Below are positions 17,878-26,637 of a stretch of 64,000 nucleotides of DNA, piece after piece. Within the stretch, counting starts at the first letter, position 1; each line of letters starts with the position of its first letter. The translations under genes were made by a program, and so were the position numbers. Source of the DNA: Pseudomonadales bacterium (lineage in GTDB: Bacteria > Pseudomonadota > Gammaproteobacteria > Pseudomonadales > Azotimanducaceae); contig JAWKZN010000001.1 of the NCBI GenBank assembly GCA_041395945.1, forward strand, positions 1,550,001 to 1,614,000, in the 5' to 3' direction. Under the pieces are notes generated by a model that saw only the letters and a list, made by a program, of their open reading frames with translations, did not search any database and had not been told where the DNA came from.

Positions 17878-19836
17878 ATGTTTCCAGAGAGAATTACTCA
17901 CCGTTTACCATCACGGCTGCCCAGTGCCGGGTTCCTGCTCTGCGCCTGGACCGTCCTGTGTCTGACCGCGGCTGCGGCCCCTGTCGCGCAGGCCAGCAGC
18001 CGTTACGAGGAACGCACTGCCTACAAGGCGGCCCTCGACCACCTTACCGCCGGCCGCATGGACGATTTCCGCAAGTCGCGTACTGAGCTGTCGGATTATC
18101 CCCTGGCGCCCTACCTGGACTATTACGCCCTGCAGAGCCGGCTATCCACGGCAAGTGCCGCCAGTGTGGTGGATTTCCGCACCACCCATGCCGATCTGCC
18201 GGTTGCCGACATTCTCTTCAACCGCTGGCTGAAGCGCCTCGCCACCCAGCGCAAGTGGCAGACGTTCATCGACCACTTTGAGGCCGGCAGTGATGCCGAA
18301 CTGCGCTGCTACCACCTTCGCGCGCTGCTCGCCACAGACCAGAAAGCCACCGCCTACTCCCAGGTTCCCTACCTGTGGATATCCGCACACTCCCAGCCGA
18401 AAGCTTGCGACCCGCTGTTCGAGTCCTGGATCGCGGGCGGAAACCTCACAGAAGCCATGGTGTGGGAGCGCCTTACGCTGGCCATCGACGCCAACAACCG
18501 AACCCTGGCCCGCTACCTGCTGCGCTTCTTCGAAAGCCCGATCGCCAAAGTGGCTGAAAGTTACTACGCGGTTCACAACAATCCGGCCACGATCACCAGT
18601 GCCCAGCGCTTCCGCACGGACAACGCCCAGTCACGTCAGGTAATCGCGCATGGACTGATCCGGCTGTCGGCAAGCGCACCGGAGGATGCGGCTAAGGCCT
18701 GGCTCGGTTATCAGGACAGCCATGCATTTACCGCGGATCTGTCGGAAAGAATCGAGACGGCGCTGCTCACCGGGCACGCCCGAATGAAGCAGTTTCCCGA
18801 GCATCCGGAGCTGATCCCGGAGCCGCGACGTCGCGCTGCGGCACCGGAAATGGCGAAGGCGGCCGTGACCCAGGCTCAGTGGCAGGCCGCCCTGTACTGG
18901 ATCGAGCAACTGGACGCGGAAGTTCGCGCGGAACGGATCTGGCAGTACTGGCTCGCGCGCGCGCTCGATGCCGGCGAAGCCAGGTCTGAGCGCGCCAGAG
19001 AAACCTTCGCCGCACTCGCGGGGCGGCGGGACTACTACGGCTTCCTTGCAGCGGAGCGGATCGGAGTACCGGTCGAACTCAACAATCACTCGACGACAGT
19101 CAAGGCCCAGGATATCGGGCGTCTCCAGGAGCGCGTAGCCGTGCAGCGGGCAACCGAACTCTATGCGGTGGGTGACATCATCAACGCCCGGCGCGAATGG
19201 TTTCGACTTCTGCCCCAGCTCGACATCTTCGAGCGTGCCACCGCAGCGACCCTCGTCGCTGAACTCGGCTGGACCACACAGGCCATCGCCGCAGCCAACA
19301 GCGGCGGTCTGCACGATGCGGTCAATCTCCGCTTTCCCGTGGTTTACGAACAGGAGTTCGAGCGCATCAGTCACATCACCACGGTACCGCAGGCCTTTCT
19401 GCTTGCGGTGGCCCGCCAGGAAAGCGCCTTCGACCCGACCGCGCGCTCACATGCAAACGCACGCGGACTGATGCAGCTCATGCAGCCGACGGCCGAACAG
19501 GTTGCCAGACGTATCGGTGTTTCGGCACCCAGCGCCAGTGACCTCTACCGCCCGGGATTGAATATAGAACTCGGCGGGCATCACCTGGCCGCCCTGATGG
19601 ACCGCTATGGCAATCGTCGACCGCTGGTGGCTGCGGCCTACAATGCCGGTGAACACCGGGTGCAGCGCTGGATCCGGGACGCCAGCGGCACGGAAATGGA
19701 TGTCTGGATCGAGACCATTCCCTTCCGGGAGACCCGGGACTATGTGAAAAACGTTCTGGCGTTCGCGCTGGTCTATTCCCACCTGCTGGGCAGCCCGATG
19801 CCCATGCTGCAGACTCAGGAATCCCATATCCCTTAG
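17878..19836 (+). CDS. slt: Soluble lytic murein transglycosylase Slt
   Basis: The 652-residue periplasmic enzyme has a signal peptide (about residues 1-40, ending near AQASS). A long alpha-superhelical U/L domain follows, then a C-terminal SLT catalytic domain with Glu in ARQESAFDP, the ARGLMQLMQPTA block and AAYNAGEHRV. It cleaves the MurNAc-GlcNAc bond of peptidoglycan, forming 1,6-anhydro products. Length and domain order match E. coli Slt70. It lies 18 bp after the usp gene and may be read through from it. Confidence 0.93.
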   Translation: MFPERITHRLPSRLPSAGFLLCAWTVLCLTAAAAPVAQASSRYEERTAYKAALDHLTAGRMDDFRKSRTELSDYPLAPYLDYYALQSRLSTASAASVVDFRTTHADLPVADILFNRWLKRLATQRKWQTFIDHFEAGSDAELRCYHLRALLATDQKATAYSQVPYLWISAHSQPKACDPLFESWIAGGNLTEAMVWERLTLAIDANNRTLARYLLRFFESPIAKVAESYYAVHNNPATITSAQRFRTDNAQSRQVIAHGLIRLSASAPEDAAKAWLGYQDSHAFTADLSERIETALLTGHARMKQFPEHPELIPEPRRRAAAPEMAKAAVTQAQWQAALYWIEQLDAEVRAERIWQYWLARALDAGEARSERARETFAALAGRRDYYGFLAAERIGVPVELNNHSTTVKAQDIGRLQERVAVQRATELYAVGDIINARREWFRLLPQLDIFERATAATLVAELGWTTQAIAAANSGGLHDAVNLRFPVVYEQEFERISHITTVPQAFLLAVARQESAFDPTARSHANARGLMQLMQPTAEQVARRIGVSAPSASDLYRPGLNIELGGHHLAALMDRYGNRRPLVAAAYNAGEHRVQRWIRDASGTEMDVWIETIPFRETRDYVKNVLAFALVYSHLLGSPMPMLQTQESHIP

Positions 19837-19895
19837 CGAGCCTCGAAGTTTCTGTCCACCTCCGGCCGGACTCCGAGGGCTCCCGCGGCCAGCAG

Positions 19896-20723
19896 ATGAT
19901 TGAGACTCCCACCCTGTTTGATATCGGCGTGAATCTTCTCCATCCTCAGTTCGATGTCGATCGCGAAGACGTCCTGGCGCGGGCCCGCGACCAGGGTGTG
20001 GCCGGCATGCTGGTAACCTCAACCAGCATCGAGTCCACGATACAGAACATTGCCTACTGTCAGCCGCGTGGTCTCCACTGCACCGCCGGCATTCACCCCC
20101 ACGATGCCAGCGGTGCAGGCGCCGACTTTGCGGAACATCTGCTCGCTCTGGCCCGCGCGCCCTGCGTGAAGGCAATCGGTGAAACCGGACTGGATTTCAA
20201 CCGGAATTTTTCACCCGCCGAAGTACAGCGCTCGGTGTTCAGCGCGCAGATCGAGGTGGCGATCGAAAGCCGATTGCCGCTGTTCGTCCATGATCGTGAC
20301 AGTGCGGGTGAGACAGCGGAGCGACTGGCCGGTGCAGCAGACAGATTAAGCGCTGTGGTCGTCCACTGTTTCACCGGCACGGAAGCAGATCTGAGCCGTT
20401 ACCTGGCGCTGGGCTTTTGCATCGGTATCACAGGGTGGATCTGCGACAGACGTCGCGGGGGGCGGTTGCGTGAGCTGGTGACGCGGATCCCGATCGATGC
20501 ACTGCTGATCGAAACCGACGCCCCCTTCCTGCTGCCCGGAAATACACCCGCCGACTGGCACGCGACACACGCGGTGGCAGCGCCCCGCCGCCGCAACGAG
20601 CCGGCCCTGCTGCACTTCGTGGTCGAAGAGATCGCGCGGTTGCGCCGGGAGTCACCCGCATTCATTGCCGAGCAGACACGCAACAACGCACTGCGCTTAC
20701 TGCAGATCCCCGAGCCAGGCTGA
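19896..20723 (+). CDS. tatD: TatD-family metal-dependent DNase
   Basis: The 275-residue TIM-barrel hydrolase has LFDIGVNLLHPQF, close to the E. coli TatD N-terminus (FDIGVNL rather than the DTHCH of YcfH/YjjV). Metal-site blocks are TAGIHPHDASG, KAIGETGLDFNRNF, VVHCFTG and LIETDAPFLLP. TatD is a magnesium-dependent 3'-5' exonuclease linked to DNA repair and quality control. The 3' end overlaps the convergent glutaredoxin-like gene by 27 bp. Confidence 0.92.
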   Translation: MIETPTLFDIGVNLLHPQFDVDREDVLARARDQGVAGMLVTSTSIESTIQNIAYCQPRGLHCTAGIHPHDASGAGADFAEHLLALARAPCVKAIGETGLDFNRNFSPAEVQRSVFSAQIEVAIESRLPLFVHDRDSAGETAERLAGAADRLSAVVVHCFTGTEADLSRYLALGFCIGITGWICDRRRGGRLRELVTRIPIDALLIETDAPFLLPGNTPADWHATHAVAAPRRRNEPALLHFVVEEIARLRRESPAFIAEQTRNNALRLLQIPEPG

Positions 20724-20954
20724 TAACCGGCCGCGCTCGAAGGGGCCGGTAAACTCCACCCGTTCCTTCACTGCAGCAAGGACCGGTATCCGCTCCCCGT
20801 AGCGCTGCAGCAGAGCATCGTCCACCGCAACATCCACCACCCGCACCGAGCATCCACCGAGTTCTGGCATACTGAGCAGCAGATCCAATGCCGCGTCGCA
20901 CAGAGTGCAGTGATCGGTCGAGTAGAGGACGAGGTCTTTCAAATGTACGCGCAC
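20697..20954 (-). CDS. Glutaredoxin-like protein (DUF836 type)
   Basis: The 85-residue protein begins with a thioredoxin-fold strand (LVLYSTDHCTLC). It has a CTLC redox motif and ends with RIPVLAAVKERVEFTGPFERGRLSAWL, as in the small glutaredoxin-like DUF836 family. Redox role or partner is unknown. The GTG start at 20954 overlaps, head to head, the start of the C39-like gene by about 12 bp; a TTG at 20942 giving 81 residues would avoid the overlap. The 3' end overlaps tatD. Confidence 0.75.
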   Translation of the reverse strand: MRVHLKDLVLYSTDHCTLCDAALDLLLSMPELGGCSVRVVDVAVDDALLQRYGERIPVLAAVKERVEFTGPFERGRLSAWLGDLQ

Positions 20955-21887
20955 AGGCTCGCAGACGCACTGACTCTACAGCAATATCCGTTTCCCGTGG
21001 CAGGTCCGGCGGACTGGCAGTGCGCGGGGGACGGCTGGCTGACAGCGATCGAATTGCCTGAACTGCCGGCCGGTCAGATCGTCGCACCCAGTTTTTCGTT
21101 ACTCAGTGAGGCTGACTACGACTTTCAGTTCTGCTTGTGTGTAGAAGAGACACGCTATCCCCTCGCCCGGGTACCCGGACGGGAAACCCTCACCAACGCA
21201 AGTGACAGTCAGGTGCAGACCGCCATCGACTGCTACCACAGTCTCATGCCGCTTTCGCGGGTACGCCTGGAAGTGCACTGCCGGTCACAGCACCCCCCAC
21301 AGCGCTATCTGTTTTCAGTGAGTGCCCGTCCTGCTCTGCTCGAAGCGGACATGCCGGGCTGTGGAAGCCCCGCCGGAGCGCGCGCGTTTCGTACCGGTCT
21401 GCCACCCGCCTACAGTCAGATGCTGGAGAACCCCCGTCACGCTGCCGGTATCTGCTCACCGGTGAGTGCAGCCATGGTGCTCGCCCATCACGGCCACCTG
21501 CCCGTGCGCGAACGCTTCATCGCCGCCTGCCTCGATCCGCTCACCCGCGCCTACGGGGTATGGCCCCTGGCCATTCATGCCGCCAGTCGCCAGGGCAGTA
21601 TCGGTGCAGTTGAGCTGTTCGAAGGCTGGGCTCCGGTGATCGCCTGCCTGGAGCGCGATCTGCCTGTGGTGGCCAGTATCCGCTTCAGTGCCGGTACCCT
21701 TCCAGGTGCTCCCATGGCCGCAACAGCCGGCCATCTGGTGGTCGTGCACGGACTCGAGGGCGACAGCGTGCTGGTCAATGACCCCGCGGCCCCCCACCAC
21801 GGTGCAGTCAACCGCCGCTATCCTGTTACAGCCTTCAGCGAGGCGTGGTTCCGTCATCGGGGTGCAGCGTATATTCTCCTGCCATGA
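20943..21887 (+). CDS. C39-like (papain-fold) peptidase-family protein
   Basis: The 314-residue protein has no signal peptide. Its C-terminal half (from about residue 170) resembles the C39-like peptidase fold, with candidate Cys in AGICSPVSAAMVL, His in AGHLVVVHGL and Asp in VLVNDPAAPHHG; this order (C, H, D) matches the catalytic triad. The N-terminal half is a beta-rich region with no recognised motif. Substrate is unknown. I chose the ATG at 20943; one at 20910 would lie fully antisense to the glutaredoxin-like gene. The stop overlaps the start of the next small membrane protein gene by 4 bp. Confidence 0.7.
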   Translation: MYAHRLADALTLQQYPFPVAGPADWQCAGDGWLTAIELPELPAGQIVAPSFSLLSEADYDFQFCLCVEETRYPLARVPGRETLTNASDSQVQTAIDCYHSLMPLSRVRLEVHCRSQHPPQRYLFSVSARPALLEADMPGCGSPAGARAFRTGLPPAYSQMLENPRHAAGICSPVSAAMVLAHHGHLPVRERFIAACLDPLTRAYGVWPLAIHAASRQGSIGAVELFEGWAPVIACLERDLPVVASIRFSAGTLPGAPMAATAGHLVVVHGLEGDSVLVNDPAAPHHGAVNRRYPVTAFSEAWFRHRGAAYILLP

Positions 21888-22099
21888 AATACCTGACCCG
21901 ATTCCTGTTACTGATGGCAGGCTTCGCGCTCACCACCGCGGGACTGATGATGTGGCGGTCGGCGAATTTCAGTTTCGAGGGGGTCTGGCTGTTGAGCCTG
22001 TCTCCCCATCCTCTGCACGTCCTGGTACTGGGTCTGGCGATGATTCCACCCGCCCTGTGGGAAATTTTCATCCTCGAAAATCAGCATCACAGCGATTGA
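21884..22099 (+). CDS. Small two-helix membrane protein
   Basis: The 71-residue protein has two hydrophobic helices (YLTRFLLLMAGFALTTAGLMM and PLHVLVLGLAMIPPALWEIF) joined by a short loop. No family recognised. The ATGA overlap with the upstream C39-like gene indicates translational coupling and supports this start rather than one 13 codons earlier. Confidence 0.65.
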   Translation: MKYLTRFLLLMAGFALTTAGLMMWRSANFSFEGVWLLSLSPHPLHVLVLGLAMIPPALWEIFILENQHHSD

Positions 22100-22120
22100 A
22101 CAGAGAATCTCCGACGAGCC

Positions 22121-22651
22121 ATGGCGACACCACAATTTCGCACCTACCTTCGCACCGTCGCCGCCACAGATCGGGCGGAGTTCCTCGATCTCATGCGCTC
22201 AAGTCAGGCGCTGCATCATCCCTGGATCTCACCACCGCTCACCGATCTGAGTTTTAACGCCTACCTCGCGCGCACACAGCAGGACGATCACGAAGGCATG
22301 CTGGTGTGCAATACCGCCGACGACGCCATCGTCGGCGTCATCAACCTCAACAACATCGTTCGTGGCTCGTTTCTTTCCGCGACTCTCGGCTACTATGTGG
22401 GTGCGCCGTTTGCCGGTCTCGGGCTGATGCGGGAGGGGCTCGAGCAGCTCAAACTGCTGAGCGTCCAGCAGCTCGGTCTGCACCGGCTGGAAGCCAACAT
22501 CCAGCCCGGCAACCAGCGTTCGATCGCGCTGGTTGCCCAGTGCGGTTTCGAGGCGGAAGGTCTGTGTCGGGACTATCTGTTCATCGATGGTCACTGGCGG
22601 GATCATCAGCGCTGGGCCTGGGTGCACGACCGCACCGGCCTGCATCGTTGA
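22121..22651 (+). CDS. GNAT-family N-acetyltransferase (RimJ/RimL type)
   Basis: The 176-residue protein has the GNAT core: an NLNNIVRGSFLSATLGYYV strand, the acetyl-CoA loop GLGLMREGL, and RLEANIQPGNQRSIALVAQCGF, which is characteristic of the RimJ/RimL ribosomal-protein acetyltransferase group. The block DYLFIDGHWRDHQRWA closes the fold. The true substrate cannot be inferred. It is 21 bp after the small membrane protein gene. Confidence 0.85.
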   Translation: MATPQFRTYLRTVAATDRAEFLDLMRSSQALHHPWISPPLTDLSFNAYLARTQQDDHEGMLVCNTADDAIVGVINLNNIVRGSFLSATLGYYVGAPFAGLGLMREGLEQLKLLSVQQLGLHRLEANIQPGNQRSIALVAQCGFEAEGLCRDYLFIDGHWRDHQRWAWVHDRTGLHR

Positions 22652-22722
22652 ACGCGCCGGGTTCTGCGGAATAGTCGGGTTCTCCGGAGACAACCGGTTC
22701 TCCCGGAAAAAGGAAATCGTCT

Positions 22723-23667
22723 ATGAGTCTGGCAGTAGCGGTATTGATGGGCGGTCCTTCGGCGGAGGCTGCAGTCTCACGGGTGTCGGCCACAGGGGTC
22801 GCAGCAGCACTGACCGAGGCCGGCCATCGGGCAACCCTGGTGGAACTGGACGCACGAATCCACCAGCGGCTGATCGAGCTGGCTCCGGACGTTGTCTTCC
22901 CGGCCCTGCATGGACCTCCGGGAGAGGATGGCACCGTGCAGGGATTCCTGGAGATCCTCGGCCTGCCCTATGTCGGCAGTGGCGTCCACGGCAGCGCGGT
23001 AGCGATGGATAAATCCCTCGCCAAGGCCGTCTTCCGGCGTGCCGGGCTGCCGGTAGTCGACGACGTGGTGATTGCGCCGGGATGCGATCCGGTGGACGCC
23101 GAGCGGCAGGTGCTCGAACGCCTCGGCGACCGGGTGGTCATCAAGCCGCTGAGTCAGGGTTCCGCCATCGGGGTCACCCTGGCAGCCAATGGCGGCGATC
23201 TGAAGATCGGCCTGCGCAAAGCCCTTGATTTCGGTGGCGGCGTGCTGGTCGAGCCCTATGTTCTGGGGAAGGAGATCACCGTCGGTGTACTGGATCTGCA
23301 CGGGGCTGTGCCGAAGGAACTGCCGGTCATCGAGATCGCTACCGCCCAGAATGAGTGGTACGACTACACGAATCGATACACCCAGGGACGCAGCGATCAC
23401 ATCATCCCCGCCCGGCTGCCGGAAGCGGTAAACCAGCGTCTGCAGCAGATTGCTGTCACCGCGCACATCAGACTGCAGTTGCGTGATCTGTCGCGAGCGG
23501 ATTTTATTGTCACAGACGGTGACGAGATCGTGCTGCTGGAGGTAAACACCCTCCCCGGAATGACGCCCACCAGCCTGTTTCCAGATGCTGCAAAGGCCAT
23601 CGGCTACGACTTTCCAGCCCTGGTGGACGTGCTGGTAAGAAGCGCATTCGCCCGGGCACAGGGCTGA
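22723..23667 (+). CDS. ddl: D-alanine--D-alanine ligase
   Basis: The 314-residue ATP-grasp enzyme has VLMGGPSAEAAVS, HGPPGEDGTVQGFLE, PYVGSGVHGSAVAMDK, the loop LSQGSAIGVTL and the C-terminal metal site EVNTLPGMTPTSLFP. It makes the D-Ala-D-Ala dipeptide for peptidoglycan in the cytoplasm. It starts after a good AAAGGAAA site. It is isolated from the mur/fts cluster, which is usual for a DdlA-like second copy but does not exclude it being the only one. Confidence 0.94.
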   Translation: MSLAVAVLMGGPSAEAAVSRVSATGVAAALTEAGHRATLVELDARIHQRLIELAPDVVFPALHGPPGEDGTVQGFLEILGLPYVGSGVHGSAVAMDKSLAKAVFRRAGLPVVDDVVIAPGCDPVDAERQVLERLGDRVVIKPLSQGSAIGVTLAANGGDLKIGLRKALDFGGGVLVEPYVLGKEITVGVLDLHGAVPKELPVIEIATAQNEWYDYTNRYTQGRSDHIIPARLPEAVNQRLQQIAVTAHIRLQLRDLSRADFIVTDGDEIVLLEVNTLPGMTPTSLFPDAAKAIGYDFPALVDVLVRSAFARAQG

Positions 23668-23699
23668 GGCCCTTTCCCGGGCTCGATTCCGCCAGGGAA

Positions 23700-23725
23700 C
23701 CCCCGGCGCGGGCTGTCGCCGGGGG
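23700..23725. terminator. GC-rich hairpin between convergent genes
   Basis: CCCCCGGCG (23700-23708) pairs with CGCCGGGGG (23717-23725) around an 8-base loop, between ddl and the convergent hypothetical gene. There is no T-tract on either side, so it is at best a weak or bidirectional structural stop. Confidence 0.5.
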
Positions 23726-23738
23726 CCATCCGCCGTCG

Positions 23739-25214
23739 CTACCAGGCTTCGAGTGATTCCTCATCCGGTGACTGCACGGCGACCACATCCCCTTCGCTGG
23801 CGTCGCCAGCCACCGGCTCTTCGGCGTCATCCAGTGCCTGGGCCAGGCGGGCAAAAGAATCATCGAGCAGGGGTGGCAGCAGGCCCTTGACCAGCTTCAC
23901 CGCGCTCGGTGCATCGAGCACCTCACTAGCGGATCTGATGAGCGTGCGCTGTTCTGTTGCAAAGAACTCGAGCATCTTCATGACCTCGCCATCCCGGCTC
24001 GCCAGTTTCTGAATCTCTGGCCCGCGACCATGCTGGTGGGCGCGGGAGAAGTTCACACTCCTGGTCATGTTCATCTGCAGAGAAAACTCCGCCAGGGCCT
24101 CGGTATCGAGATCGAAGGACTGGAGACGTTCCATCACGCCATCCAGGTTGCCGGTGAAAAACCGGTTGGCAAGATCGATGACTTCCGCCAGCACCGCGTC
24201 GATTGCTGAACGCTCGCCTTCATCGAGATCTCCCTGCACACTCATGTTCACCACCCGGTCATGACTCTCGACAAGGCTGCGATGCCGGCTTCCCTTACTG
24301 CCATCCGCCTGACCCTGGGAACGTGATTTCTCCAGCAGATCGATCTGACTGAAATCGAGAGTCACCGTGTCGCCGTCTTTCGTCGTCAGCGACAGCTGAA
24401 GTGAGGTCTCGAGCTTGCTGCTGCGCGCCCGAAGCCTGCGGAATTCTTCCGCGCCGACTTCCACGACCGGAGGTTTCACCGCCGCGTTTTCCTCATCCAC
24501 GGATTCTCCGGCCGGGATCTGGGCAGCAGGCGTCGTCGCCGCCGCTGGCTGTTCAGCCACGGCCTCCGGATCTGCGGGGGCTGGTTGTGCGGGCTGAGCC
24601 GGCTGCTGTGCTGCTGGCGGCACGTTCATGGCGGGCATCGCGGCGAAGCCGAAGAACACTCCGAACAGTACCGGGCTGAGCATCATCGGCTGGGCAAACA
24701 CGAAGCCGATGGGCATCGCCATCGCACCCGCCATGCCTTGCATGGCGCCCATGCCCTGCATGGCGCCCATGCTGGAAGGCAGCATCGATCCTGCCATCGA
24801 AGTCTGGGCTGCCGCCAGGGAATTGGTGGTATTGGCGGTCACGTGTCCGCCGGTCTGTGCGGCGGATCCTTGCGCCGGTGTCATGGCGCCCGGCATCTGT
24901 GGGGCAGCCGCGCTCTGAGCTGGCACACCCGCAAAAGGCATCATTCCGGGAAACATGCTCTGGGTCGGCATCATCTGCATCGCGGCCATGAAATAGGCCG
25001 GACTCAGATATCCCAGCATGTGCTGGGGAGCAGCGTTCGCTGTACCCGATGCCGCCGTCGCGTTCGGCGTTACCCTGTGCGTGGGCACGGTGGCCGCAGC
25101 CGCCGCCGGTTTCGGTGCAGATGTCGCCAGCGCGGCTGCACTGCCTGCACCGGCAGCCTCTGCCGCAGTCTGCGGATAAACTTGGGAAAAAGTACCAGAT
25201 TGAATTGTGTTCAC
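23739..25214 (-). CDS. Large Ala/Met/Gln-rich hypothetical protein with helical C-terminal domain
   Basis: This ~491-residue protein lacks a signal peptide. Residues ~20-200 are low complexity (Ala, Thr, Pro, Gln, Met), including MQGMGAMQGMAGAMAM repeats and two short hydrophobic stretches. A Pro/Ala linker follows, then a more ordered ~240-residue region (LETSLQLSLTTKDGDTVTLDF, then a helical AIDAVLAEVIDLANRFFTGNLDGVMERL block). The last region resembles, from memory, the DUF5610-type proteins of pseudomonads; this is unverified. GTG 25214 has GGAAGG 5 bases upstream; GTG 25220 is the alternative. Function unknown. Confidence 0.7.
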   Translation of the reverse strand: MNTIQSGTFSQVYPQTAAEAAGAGSAAALATSAPKPAAAAATVPTHRVTPNATAASGTANAAPQHMLGYLSPAYFMAAMQMMPTQSMFPGMMPFAGVPAQSAAAPQMPGAMTPAQGSAAQTGGHVTANTTNSLAAAQTSMAGSMLPSSMGAMQGMGAMQGMAGAMAMPIGFVFAQPMMLSPVLFGVFFGFAAMPAMNVPPAAQQPAQPAQPAPADPEAVAEQPAAATTPAAQIPAGESVDEENAAVKPPVVEVGAEEFRRLRARSSKLETSLQLSLTTKDGDTVTLDFSQIDLLEKSRSQGQADGSKGSRHRSLVESHDRVVNMSVQGDLDEGERSAIDAVLAEVIDLANRFFTGNLDGVMERLQSFDLDTEALAEFSLQMNMTRSVNFSRAHQHGRGPEIQKLASRDGEVMKMLEFFATEQRTLIRSASEVLDAPSAVKLVKGLLPPLLDDSFARLAQALDDAEEPVAGDASEGDVVAVQSPDEESLEAW

Positions 25215-25321
25215 AGCCACCTTCCATGGGGGTCCATCAAGGTTGTCGGCCGGGTGGCTGTGAACTTTAGCGCCAGAGCAGTGCGCGGCTTCTCAGATCG
25301 GGAATCCCCCGCTGCGGTATC

Positions 25322-26536
25322 TCAGAAGTTGTAACCCCGCTCGTTGTGCTGGGCGATATCCAGGCCTTCCACTTCCTGATCTTCCGGCACCCGATTGCCC
25401 ACCATCAGGTCCACGATCTTGAGCAGTACATAGCTGACAGCGATCGTATAGACAAGCACAGCCACAATCCCGACCGCCTGTATGCCCAGCTGATCGAGAA
25501 TCACGATGTCCTGCTGACCGCTGAACAGGCCGAGCGCATTGCTGGCAAACACGCCAGTCAGCAGCATGCCCAGAATGCCGCCCACACCATGAACGGGGAA
25601 CACGTCCAGGGAATCATCGATGCGCAGGGTTCTTTTCAGGTAATTGGTCGCCGCAAAGCAGACGATGCCGGCTGAAATGCCGATGATCACCGCACCACCG
25701 GGTCCTACGAAGCCGGACGCCGGGGTGATGGTGCCCAGTCCTGCAACCATCCCGGTCACCACACCCAGCGCGCTGGGCTTGCCGAAACGCACCCACTCAC
25801 ACAACAGCCAGGTAAACGCGCCAGCTGCCGCGGAGGTATGAGTCACAAACATGGCCATCGCTGCGTCGCCATTGGCCGCCAGTGCGCTGCCACCATTGAA
25901 ACCGAACCAGCCGACCCATAACATGCCGGCACCCGCGACGGTGAGGGTCATATTGTGGGGCATCATGGCGGTCTCCGGGAAACCCCGGCGATTGCCAAGC
26001 ACCATGGCTGCGACGATGGCCGCGCTGCCCGCCGTGATATGCACCACCGCACCGCCGGCGAAGTCCATCACCCCCATCTGCCCGAGCCAGCCACCACCCC
26101 AGACCCAGTGGCAGACGGGTACGTAGACGAGCAGCAGCCACAGCGCGCTGAATATCAGTACCGCGGAAAACCGCATGCGTTCCGCAAACCCGCCGACGAT
26201 GAGCGCGGGCGTGATTATGGCGAACGTCATCTGAAACAGGGCGAAAGCGATTTCCGGAATATCACCGGACAGGGCGGCCTCGCCGACACCGGACATGAAG
26301 ACTTTGCCGAGCCCTCCGATGAACCCGTACCCCTGATTGTCGAAGGCCAGGCTGTAGCCCACCACCACCCAGAGCAGCGACATCAGGCAGGTGATGGCGA
26401 AGCACTGCATCAGTACGCTGAGGACGTTCTTACCCCGAACAAGCCCTCCGTAGAACAGTGACAATCCGGGAATCGTCATGAACAGAACCAGAGCGGTTGC
26501 TGTCAGGATCCAGGCCGTGCTTCCGGAATCGAGCAT
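25322..26536 (-). CDS. amtB: Ammonium transporter AmtB
   Basis: The 404-residue protein has eleven hydrophobic segments and Amt signatures FYGGLVRGKNVLSVLMQCF, HITAGSAAIVAAM and FPVHGVGGILG, the last two carrying the pore twin histidines. The C-terminal tail (GLDIAQHNERGYNF) is the conserved PII-docking tail. It transports ammonium across the inner membrane and is normally gated by GlnK, yet no glnK gene is adjacent. The ATG at 26536 is preceded by AGGGGAGAAG; an in-frame ATG 18 codons upstream is less likely. Confidence 0.95.
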   Translation of the reverse strand: MLDSGSTAWILTATALVLFMTIPGLSLFYGGLVRGKNVLSVLMQCFAITCLMSLLWVVVGYSLAFDNQGYGFIGGLGKVFMSGVGEAALSGDIPEIAFALFQMTFAIITPALIVGGFAERMRFSAVLIFSALWLLLVYVPVCHWVWGGGWLGQMGVMDFAGGAVVHITAGSAAIVAAMVLGNRRGFPETAMMPHNMTLTVAGAGMLWVGWFGFNGGSALAANGDAAMAMFVTHTSAAAGAFTWLLCEWVRFGKPSALGVVTGMVAGLGTITPASGFVGPGGAVIIGISAGIVCFAATNYLKRTLRIDDSLDVFPVHGVGGILGMLLTGVFASNALGLFSGQQDIVILDQLGIQAVGIVAVLVYTIAVSYVLLKIVDLMVGNRVPEDQEVEGLDIAQHNERGYNF

Positions 26537-26637
26537 TTCTTCTCCCCTGAGTTGGCGGCTGCCGTTTTTCCCCGACAAAACTCTACGCAAGTTGACGTTG
26601 AGCCGCCAGAGTCGGCGACACGGCTGAGCCGGAGCTG

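Noticed and set aside
22652..22722. Repeated GGTTCT segments upstream of ddl
   Set aside because: Three short, imperfect copies in a 70-bp leader; too weak to claim an operator or structured element.
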